Assembly (NCBI GenBank): GCA_946477805.1
Contig: CAMKZP010000214.1
Coordinates: forward strand, 1-6,606
Reading direction: 5' to 3'
DNA: 6,606 bases
DNA from: an uncultured Enterobacter sp.
GTDB taxonomy: Bacteria > Pseudomonadota > Gammaproteobacteria > Enterobacterales > Enterobacteriaceae
The notes below the pieces were generated by a model. The model saw only the letters and a list, made by a program, of their open reading frames with translations, was not told where the DNA came from and searched no databases. The position numbers and the translations under genes were made by a program. Positions 1-5,586 of the stretch are shown in pieces. Numbering within the stretch: the stretch's first letter is position 1; each line of letters starts with the position of its first letter.

Positions 1-33
1 CTGGGGAGAGGGTTAGGGTGAGGGGAATAAAAA
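1..33. repeat. Partial REP-like palindromic repeat, likely maeB terminator
   Basis: The first 28 bases are made of G-rich blocks: GGGGAGAGGG, then TTAGGGTGAGGGG. This is the familiar right half of an intergenic palindromic repeat seen in many Enterobacter-group and Pseudomonas genomes, whose left half reads CCCTCTCCC and lies outside the window. It ends only a few bases from the maeB stop codon at 34-36. On the maeB transcript the sequence would read as a C-rich arm able to pair with the missing half, so a role in termination or 3' end stabilisation is plausible. The palindrome itself cannot be shown because the window cuts it. The family assignment rests on memory of the motif. Confidence 0.6.
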
Positions 34-2313
34 TCACAGCGGCTGCGTCTGCGCCTCCACCACCGCCAGCGCGACCATATTCACGATACGGCGCACGGAC
101 GCAATCGGCGTTAACACATGCACCGGTTTAGACACGCCCATCAGCACCGGCCCCACGGTTACGCCTTCCGAACTCGACACGCGCAGCAGGTTATAGCTGA
201 TACGCGCCGCCTCCACGTTCGGCATAATCAGCACGTTCGCCGAGCCTTTCAGCGGGCTGTCCGGCATGCGTTCGTTACGAATGCTCTCTACCAGCGCGGC
301 GTCGCCGTGCATCTCCCCGTCGATCATCAGCTCCGGCACGCGCTCGCGCACCAGCTCCAGCGTCTGGCGCATTTTGCACGCGGCCGCAGATTTCGATGAA
401 CCAAAGTTAGAGTGCGACAGCAGCGCCACCTTCGGCTCGATGCCAAAGCGACGCACGGTTTCCGCCGCCATCACGGTGATTTCCGCCAGCTGGTCCGGCG
501 TCGGATCGTCGTTAACGTAGGTGTCAGCAATAAAGGTGTTGCCGCTTGGCAGCAGCAGCGCGTTCATCGCGCCGGCGGTATGAACGCCTTCGCGGTAGCC
601 GAAGATCTCCTGCACCACGCTGAAATGCTCGTGGTAATCCCCCACCGTACCGCAGATCAGCGCATCCGCCTCGCCGCGATGCACCATGATCGCGCCGATC
701 ACCGTGGTGTTGCTGATGACCGCTTTTTGCGCCTGCTCCTGGGTGATCCCGCGACGCTTCATGATCGCGTAGTACTCATTCCAGTACTCTTTAAAGCGCG
801 GATCGGATTCATTGTTGACGATCTCAAAATCCACGCCCGCCCTGATCTGCAGCCCCAGCTTCTGGATGCGCATTTCAATCACGCTCGGGCGGCCAATCAG
901 GATCGGCTTCGCCAGGCCCAGGGTGATCAGCTCCTGCGTGGCGTGCAGCACGCGCGCCTCCTCCCCTTCCGCCAGCACCACGCGTTTTGCGTCAGCGCGG
1001 GCCTGAGAGAAGATCGGCTTCATGAACAGGTTGGTTTTGTAGACGAACTCGGTGAGCTTATCGACGTAGGCGTCGAAATCCTGAATCGGACGCGTCGCCA
1101 CGCCGGAGTCCATCGCTGCTTTGGCAACGGCTGGCGCAATTTTGACAATCAGGCGCGGGTCGAACGGTTTTGGAATGATGTAGTCCGGGCCAAAGCTCAG
1201 GTCCTGATCGCCGTAGGCGGACGCCACTACTTCGCTCTGCTCAGCGTGGGCCAGCTCCGCAATCGCATGAACCGCGGCCAGCTTCATCTCTTCGTTGATC
1301 GCCGTTGCGCCGACGTCCAGCGCCCCGCGGAAGATGAACGGGAAGCAGAGCACGTTGTTAACCTGATTCGGATAGTCCGAACGGCCGGTACAGATAATGG
1401 CGTCTTCACGCACCGCCTTCGCCAGCGGCGGCAGAATTTCCGGCTCCGGGTTCGCCAGCGCGAGGATCATCGGCGCGCGCGCCATCTTCTTGACCATCTC
1501 CTGGGTCAGCACCTTCGGGCCCGAGCAGCCGAGGAAGATGTCCGCGCCGTCGATCACCTCTTCAAGCGTGCGTTTGCCGTCGTCTTCCACCGCGTACGCC
1601 GCCTTGGTTTCCGCCATGTTCGGCTCACGGTCCTTATAGATCACGCCCTTAGAGTCGCAGACCACAATGTTGTGCTTCTGCATGCCCAGCGCCACCAGCA
1701 GGTTCATACAGGCAATCGCCGCGGCCCCCGCGCCGGAAACCACCATGCGCACGTCGGAGAGATTTTTCTCCACCACGCGCAGGCCGTTCAGAATGGCGGC
1801 GGTGCTGATAATCGCCGTGCCGTGCTGGTCATCGTGAAACACGGGAATGTTCATGCGCTCGCGCAGCTTCTGCTCGATGTAGAAACATTCCGGCGCTTTG
1901 ATGTCTTCCAGGTTAATCCCGCCGAAGGTCGGCTCCAGGGCCGCCACCACGTTGATAAATTTGTCCGGGTCCAGCTCGTCCACTTCGATATCAAATACGT
2001 CGATACCGGCGAATTTCTTGAACAGAACGCCCTTCCCTTCCATTACCGGCTTGCCGGCCAGCGCGCCGATATTGCCTAACCCCAGCACCGCCGTGCCGTT
2101 AGAGATCACCGCCACCAGGTTGCCGCGAGCGGTGTATTTATAGGCGGCAAGCGGGTCTTTTTCGATCTCAAGACACGGGGCCGCGACGCCGGGCGAGTAG
2201 GCCAGCGCCAGGTCGCGCTGGGTCGCCAGCGGTTTGGTTGGGGAGACCTGAATTTTGCCCGGGACAGGAAACTCGTGAAAATCGAGGGCACTTTGTTTTA
2301 ACTGATCATCCAT
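34..2313 (-). CDS. maeB: NADP-dependent malic enzyme, MaeB (malic enzyme/PTA hybrid)
   Basis: MaeB oxidatively decarboxylates malate to pyruvate and CO2 in the cytosol, reducing NADP+. It supplies NADPH and pyruvate during growth on C4 acids or acetate. The 759 residues equal the E. coli length. Residues about 1-425 are the malic enzyme part: catalytic Tyr39 in AYSPGV, Lys94 in MEGKG, metal ligands Glu136, Asp137 and Asp162 (NLED and FHDD), the dinucleotide loop GAGAAA at 194-199, ANPEPEI at 288-294 and TGRSDYPNQVNN at 309-320. Residues about 430-757 form a phosphotransacetylase-like domain (SHSNFGSS 633-640, DGEMHGDAAL 665-674). In known MaeB proteins this domain lacks PTA activity and mediates acetyl-CoA inhibition. 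The start is supported by AAAGGA eight bases upstream (2322-2327 on the plus strand). The gene is divergent from talA. The stretch just after SHSNFGSS (residues 641-646, KSAAAC) differs from E. coli as I recall it, but the rest is closely conserved. Confidence 0.98.
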   Translation of the reverse strand: MDDQLKQSALDFHEFPVPGKIQVSPTKPLATQRDLALAYSPGVAAPCLEIEKDPLAAYKYTARGNLVAVISNGTAVLGLGNIGALAGKPVMEGKGVLFKKFAGIDVFDIEVDELDPDKFINVVAALEPTFGGINLEDIKAPECFYIEQKLRERMNIPVFHDDQHGTAIISTAAILNGLRVVEKNLSDVRMVVSGAGAAAIACMNLLVALGMQKHNIVVCDSKGVIYKDREPNMAETKAAYAVEDDGKRTLEEVIDGADIFLGCSGPKVLTQEMVKKMARAPMILALANPEPEILPPLAKAVREDAIICTGRSDYPNQVNNVLCFPFIFRGALDVGATAINEEMKLAAVHAIAELAHAEQSEVVASAYGDQDLSFGPDYIIPKPFDPRLIVKIAPAVAKAAMDSGVATRPIQDFDAYVDKLTEFVYKTNLFMKPIFSQARADAKRVVLAEGEEARVLHATQELITLGLAKPILIGRPSVIEMRIQKLGLQIRAGVDFEIVNNESDPRFKEYWNEYYAIMKRRGITQEQAQKAVISNTTVIGAIMVHRGEADALICGTVGDYHEHFSVVQEIFGYREGVHTAGAMNALLLPSGNTFIADTYVNDDPTPDQLAEITVMAAETVRRFGIEPKVALLSHSNFGSSKSAAACKMRQTLELVRERVPELMIDGEMHGDAALVESIRNERMPDSPLKGSANVLIMPNVEAARISYNLLRVSSSEGVTVGPVLMGVSKPVHVLTPIASVRRIVNMVALAVVEAQTQPL

Positions 2314-2379
2314 CTTGTTATTCCTTTCGCGTATCGGTCAAAAAGGGTGATGTTGACGTTCCTCTGCACACCCTGGAGT

Positions 2380-2404
2380 GCCGCCTAGTATCGCCTCAGG
2401 CGGC
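2380..2404 (-). promoter_or_regulatory. GC-rich inverted repeat around a possible maeB -10
   Basis: The arms GCCGCCT (2380-2386) and AGGCGGC (2398-2404) are perfect inverted repeats separated by 11 bases. A second CGCCT at 2392-2396 lies ten bases from the first one and forms its own short palindrome with AGGCG. Between the arms, the minus strand reads GATACT (complement of 2387-2392), a four-of-six match to the -10 consensus and 74 bases before the maeB start codon. No convincing -35 is visible. It could be an operator around a weak maeB promoter, or a hairpin in the maeB leader if transcription starts further away. Both readings are inference. Confidence 0.35.
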
Positions 2405-2452
2405 CGTCTAAACTTTGAAGGCTGCCAAACTCTCACCATTGCAGAGCAAAAA

Positions 2453-2472
2453 TTGTTATCAATTTATAACAA
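2453..2472. promoter_or_regulatory. Perfect 7-6-7 inverted repeat, putative operator
   Basis: TTGTTATCAATTTATAACAA has perfect 7-base arms (TTGTTAT, ATAACAA) around a 6-base AT-rich centre. It lies in the middle of the divergent region, 39-58 bases upstream of the first base of the talA -10 and about 140 bases from the maeB start. Symmetry, AT content and position suit a dimeric helix-turn-helix regulator that could act on both genes. The minus strand also reads TATAAA inside it (complement of 2463-2468), so it might overlap a maeB -10, although I see no matching -35. I do not recognise the binding protein; the repeat does not match the CRP, ArgR, PdhR or Fur consensus well. Confidence 0.4.
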
Positions 2473-2510
2473 CCATGTTACCCGTCTCAGAAAGCAATGC
2501 CTCCCCCGTC

Positions 2511-2519
2511 TGCTATGCT
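2511..2519 (+). promoter_or_regulatory. Sigma-S-type extended -10 promoter of talA-tktB
   Basis: The sequence TGCTATGCTT (2511-2520) contains an extended -10 TG, the C just upstream of the hexamer that is typical of sigma-S promoters, and the hexamer TATGCT (2514-2519). The sigma-S pattern KCTAYRCTT is matched completely. The region where a -35 would lie (about 2491-2496, AAAGCA) does not resemble TTGACA, which is common for sigma-S promoters. Transcription would begin near 2526, giving a leader of roughly 78 bases. This agrees with the established RpoS dependence of talA in E. coli. The start point itself is inferred. Confidence 0.65.
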
Positions 2520-2550
2520 TTTTTGTTAAGTCCATCATGATTTTCGCAGA

Positions 2551-2568
2551 AGTGTGAACTAACGCACT
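2551..2568 (+). other. Short hairpin in the talA leader
   Basis: AGTGTG (2551-2556) can pair with CGCACT (2563-2568) across the six-base loop AACTAA, giving six base pairs with one G-U wobble. It lies inside the predicted talA leader, about 20 bases before the AAGGAG ribosome binding site, so it leaves that site free. The motif ACTAAC at 2558-2563 is repeated at 2571-2576. The stem is weak and may have no role; a modest effect on mRNA stability is the most one could propose. It is not followed by a T-run and is not a terminator. Confidence 0.25.
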
Positions 2569-2603
2569 CGACTAACTCTTTTATTTCCAAGGAGTAATTA
2601 TTT

Positions 2604-3554
2604 ATGAACCAGCTAGACGGCATCAAACAATTCACTACCGTGGTCGCCGACAGCGGCGATATCGAGTCCATTCGGCACTATCAGCCCGAGGATGCGACCA
2701 CTAACCCGTCGCTGCTGCTGAAGGCGGCCGGGCTCAGCCATTTTAGTCATCTGATCGATGACGCCCTTGCCTACGGCAAGCAGCGCGGTAAGACGCAGGA
2801 GCAGCAGGTCGCCGAGGCCAGCGACAAGCTGGCGGTCAATATCGGTGCGGAAATTCTTAAAAGTATCCCGGGGCGCGTCTCAACCGAAGTCGACGCCCGC
2901 CTCTCATTCGACCAGGAAAAGAGCATCAGTAAAGCCCGCCGCCTGGTGGAGCTGTACCAGGAGCAGGGAATCGATAAATCGCGCATTCTGATCAAGCTGG
3001 CGTCCACCTGGGAGGGCATTCGCGCCGCCGAGGTGCTCGAAAAAGAGGGGATCCACTGCAACCTGACGCTGCTGTTCTCGTTCGCCCAGGCGCGCGCCTG
3101 CGCGGAAGCGGGCGTGTTCCTCGTCTCACCTTTCGTCGGGCGCATCTACGACTGGTATCAGGCAAAACAGCCGATGGAACCTTACGTGGTGGAGGAAGAC
3201 CCGGGCGTGAAATCGGTTCGCAATATCTACGACTACTATAAGCAGCACCGCTACGAAACCATCGTCATGGGGGCCAGCTTCCGCCGCACCGAGCAGATCC
3301 TCGCGCTCACCGGCTGCGACCGCCTGACCATCTCTCCCGAACTGCTGAAAAAGCTGCAGGAGAGCGAAGAGACGGTCGTACGCAAGCTGGTGCCAACGTC
3401 CACCGTATTGCCAAAACCCAAAGCCATGACGGAAGCGGAGTTCCGCTGGGAGCACAATCAGGACGCGATGGCCGTTGAGAAACTCGCGGACGGCATCCGC
3501 CAGTTCGCCGTTGACCAGCGCAAACTTGAAGACCTTCTTGCCGCCAAACTTTAA
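2604..3554 (+). CDS. talA: Transaldolase A, TalA
   Basis: TalA is a cytosolic class I transaldolase of the non-oxidative pentose phosphate pathway. It moves a dihydroxyacetone unit from sedoheptulose 7-phosphate to glyceraldehyde 3-phosphate, giving erythrose 4-phosphate and fructose 6-phosphate. The 316 residues match E. coli TalA; TalB is one longer. The Schiff-base lysine is Lys131 in LIKLASTWEGI, with Asp16, Asn34 (ATTNPS), Glu95 (STEVDARL), Asn153, Thr155 (NLTLLFSF), Ser175, Arg180 (SPFVGR) and Arg227 (GASFRR) completing the pocket. Phe177 is kept; its change to Tyr in TalB favours aldolase activity. The start has AAGGAG (2589-2594) nine bases upstream. The N-terminus (DGIKQFTTVVADSGDIES) and the maeB/tktB neighbourhood identify it as TalA. 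tktB follows after 19 bases, so the two are probably co-transcribed from the sigma-S-type promoter at 2511. Confidence 0.98.
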   Translation: MNQLDGIKQFTTVVADSGDIESIRHYQPEDATTNPSLLLKAAGLSHFSHLIDDALAYGKQRGKTQEQQVAEASDKLAVNIGAEILKSIPGRVSTEVDARLSFDQEKSISKARRLVELYQEQGIDKSRILIKLASTWEGIRAAEVLEKEGIHCNLTLLFSFAQARACAEAGVFLVSPFVGRIYDWYQAKQPMEPYVVEEDPGVKSVRNIYDYYKQHRYETIVMGASFRRTEQILALTGCDRLTISPELLKKLQESEETVVRKLVPTSTVLPKPKAMTEAEFRWEHNQDAMAVEKLADGIRQFAVDQRKLEDLLAAKL

Positions 3555-3573
3555 CCTTGCCATGGAGTGAACT

Positions 3574-5562
3574 ATGTCCCGTAAAGAGCTCGCCAACGCC
3601 ATTCGCGCCCTCAGCATGGATGCCGTGCAAAAAGCCAATTCCGGCCACCCTGGGGCCCCCATGGGCATGGCAGACATTGCCGAAGTGCTGTGGAACGATT
3701 TCCTGAAACATAACCCGACCGACCCGACCTGGTACGACCGCGACCGCTTTATTCTCTCTAACGGTCACGCCTCGATGCTGCTCTACAGCCTGCTGTATCT
3801 CTCCGGCTACGCTCTACCGCTGTCCGAGCTAAAAAACTTCCGCCAGCTGCACTCCAAAACGCCGGGCCACCCGGAGATCGGCTACACGCCCGGCGTGGAA
3901 ACCACCACCGGCCCGCTGGGCCAGGGGCTGGCGAACGCCGTCGGGCTGGCGATTGCCGAGCGCACGCTGGCCGCGCAGTTTAACCAGCCGGACCACGAGA
4001 TCGTCGACCATTACACCTACGTATTTATGGGTGACGGCTGCCTGATGGAGGGGATCTCCCACGAGGTCTGCTCGCTGGCGGGCACGCTGGGGCTGGGCAA
4101 GCTCATCGGTTTTTACGATCACAACGGCATTTCCATCGACGGGGAAACCGAAGGCTGGTTTACCGACGACACGGCAAAACGCTTCGAGGCCTATCACTGG
4201 CACGTGGTGCACGAAATTGACGGGCACGATCCTGAGGCGGTGAAAAAAGCGATTCAGGAAGCGCAGAGCGTGAAGGACAAACCTTCCCTGATCATCTGCC
4301 GCACCACCATTGGCTTCGGCTCGCCGAACAAAGCGGGTAAAGAAGAGTCGCACGGCGCGGCGCTGGGTGAAGAGGAAGTGGCGCTGACCCGGCAAAAGCT
4401 GGGCTGGAAGCATCCGGCATTTGAGATCCCGAAAGAGATCTACAAAGCCTGGGATGCCCGTGAAGCCGGTGAAAAAGCGCAGCAGTCGTGGAATGAGAAG
4501 TTTGCCGCGTATAAAAAAGCACACCCCGAGCTGGCCGCCGAGTTTACCCGGCGCATGAGTGGGGGGCTTCCGGAGGACTGGGAGGAAAAAACTCAGGCGC
4601 TGATTGAAAACCTGCAGTCTAATCCGGCGAAAATTGCCACCCGCAAGGCGTCGCAAAACACGCTGAACGCCATCGGGCCCATCCTGCCCGAACTGCTGGG
4701 CGGCTCGGCGGATCTGGCTCCCAGCAACCTGACGATCTGGTCCGGTTCGACATCGCTGAAAGAGAATATCGCCGGGAACTATATTCACTACGGCGTGCGT
4801 GAGTTCGGGATGACCGCGATTGCCAACGGCATCGCCCATCACGGCGGCTTTGTTCCCTACACCGCCACCTTCCTGATGTTTGTCGAGTACGCCCGCAACG
4901 CGGCGCGCATGGCGGCGCTGATGAAGGCCCGGCAGATCATGGTCTATACCCATGACTCCATCGGGCTGGGAGAAGATGGTCCTACGCACCAGGCCGTCGA
5001 GCAGCTGGCAAGCCTGCGCCTGACGCCCAACTTCAGCACCTGGCGTCCGTGCGATCAGGTAGAAGCCGCGGTCGGCTGGAAGCTGGCGGTGGAACGCCAT
5101 ACCGGCCCGACGGCGCTGATCCTGTCGCGTCAAAATCTGGCGCAGATTGAGCGCACGCCGGAGCAGGTTAAAAATATCGCCCGCGGCGGGTATATCCTGA
5201 AGGACAGCGGTGGCAAGCCGGACGTGATCCTGATTGCGACCGGCTCCGAAATCGAGATTACCGTCAAGGCAGCAGAGAAGCTGGCTGCCGAAGGCCGCGC
5301 CGTGCGGGTGGTTTCCCTGCCCTCAACGGATATCTTCGACGCGCAGGACGAGGCGTACCGTGAGTCGGTTCTGCCTTCTAACGTCGCGGCGCGCGTGGCG
5401 GTGGAAGCCGGGATCGCCGACTACTGGTACAAATATGTCGGGCTGAAAGGGGCGATTGTCGGGATGCGCGGCTACGGTGAATCGGCGCCTGCCGACAAGC
5501 TGTTCCCGTATTTTGGCTTCACCGTTGAGAATGTGGTTGAGAAGGCGCTGAGCGTGATGTAG
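3574..5562 (+). CDS. tktB: Transketolase 2, TktB
   Basis: TktB is a cytosolic thiamine diphosphate and divalent-metal enzyme. It transfers two-carbon ketol units between sugar phosphates, for example xylulose 5-phosphate to ribose 5-phosphate or erythrose 4-phosphate. Of 662 residues, the N-terminal pyrophosphate domain carries the cofactor motif GDG (153-155) ending at Asn184, plus His25, His65, His99 and His260. The central pyrimidine domain holds Arg357, Ser384, Glu410 (REFGMT, activates the cofactor), His460, Asp468, His472 and Arg519 in substrate binding. The C-terminal domain starts near 540. Residue choice follows equivalence with yeast transketolase. Early residues such as NDFLKHNPTDPTWYDRDRF fit TktB rather than TktA. 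The start has GGAG (3564-3567) six bases upstream, 19 bases after the talA stop. The C-terminus ends at EKALSVM, about five residues shorter than E. coli TktB (667) and close to TktA length. No catalytic residue is missing. Confidence 0.97.
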   Translation: MSRKELANAIRALSMDAVQKANSGHPGAPMGMADIAEVLWNDFLKHNPTDPTWYDRDRFILSNGHASMLLYSLLYLSGYALPLSELKNFRQLHSKTPGHPEIGYTPGVETTTGPLGQGLANAVGLAIAERTLAAQFNQPDHEIVDHYTYVFMGDGCLMEGISHEVCSLAGTLGLGKLIGFYDHNGISIDGETEGWFTDDTAKRFEAYHWHVVHEIDGHDPEAVKKAIQEAQSVKDKPSLIICRTTIGFGSPNKAGKEESHGAALGEEEVALTRQKLGWKHPAFEIPKEIYKAWDAREAGEKAQQSWNEKFAAYKKAHPELAAEFTRRMSGGLPEDWEEKTQALIENLQSNPAKIATRKASQNTLNAIGPILPELLGGSADLAPSNLTIWSGSTSLKENIAGNYIHYGVREFGMTAIANGIAHHGGFVPYTATFLMFVEYARNAARMAALMKARQIMVYTHDSIGLGEDGPTHQAVEQLASLRLTPNFSTWRPCDQVEAAVGWKLAVERHTGPTALILSRQNLAQIERTPEQVKNIARGGYILKDSGGKPDVILIATGSEIEITVKAAEKLAAEGRAVRVVSLPSTDIFDAQDEAYRESVLPSNVAARVAVEAGIADYWYKYVGLKGAIVGMRGYGESAPADKLFPYFGFTVENVVEKALSVM

Positions 5563-5563
5563 T

Positions 5564-5586
5564 GCTTTTGCCGGGCGGCGAAAAGC
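5564..5586. terminator. Hairpin between convergent tktB and ypfG
   Basis: GCTTTTGCC (5564-5572) pairs with GGC (5577-5579) plus AAAAGC (5581-5586), leaving a GGGC loop and one bulged G at 5580, nine base pairs in all. It begins one base after the tktB stop and its last base is the first base of the ypfG stop triplet, so one element serves the ends of both genes. No T-run follows on either strand, so it is not a textbook intrinsic terminator; a 3' end stabilising or bidirectional weak terminator role is more likely. The core GCCGGGCGGCG also resembles part of an enterobacterial REP unit. Confidence 0.5.

Larger units (their letters stand above)
2314..2603. promoter_or_regulatory. Divergent maeB/talA regulatory region
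   Basis: This 290-base spacer separates the two divergent start codons and contains no plausible gene. It is clearly richer in A and T than its flanks from about 2445 to 2600. From left to right it holds the maeB ribosome binding site, a GC-rich inverted repeat (2380-2404), a perfect AT-rich inverted repeat (2453-2472), a sigma-S-type extended -10 facing talA (2511-2519), a short leader hairpin (2551-2568) and the talA ribosome binding site AAGGAG (2589-2594). In E. coli talA is known to be RpoS-dependent and is reported in the CreB regulon. I looked for the CreB direct repeat TTCAC-N6-TTCAC on both strands by eye and did not find it. Confidence 0.8.

Noticed and set aside
412..2079. 555-codon open frame on the plus strand opposite maeB
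   Set aside because: It is in exact codon register with maeB, so its stops could only arise from TTA, CTA or TCA codons in maeB, which this GC-rich gene avoids. The translated product is rich in Arg and His with no recognisable domain.
2553..2568. CRP-like site TGTGA-N6-GCACT
   Set aside because: Only one half matches TGTGA-N6-TCACA well, and it lies downstream of the predicted talA start point. The same bases are better described as a weak leader hairpin.
3562..3570. ATG just before tktB, in the same frame
   Set aside because: It is followed after one codon by TGA (3568-3570), so it cannot start tktB. The ATG at 3574 with GGAG six bases upstream is the start.
3126..3677. Minus-strand open frame spanning the talA-tktB junction
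   Set aside because: It is antisense to two well-identified genes and in register with talA codons, with no domain and no plausible ribosome binding site noticed.
3829..5133. 434-codon open frame on the minus strand opposite tktB
   Set aside because: It has the same cause: it is in register with tktB codons, with an Arg-rich product and no domain. tktB is unambiguous.
2604..5562. talB/tktA rather than talA/tktB
   Set aside because: The talA-tktB tandem next to maeB and ypfG, the 316-residue length and the isoenzyme-specific residues at both N-termini favour talA and tktB.
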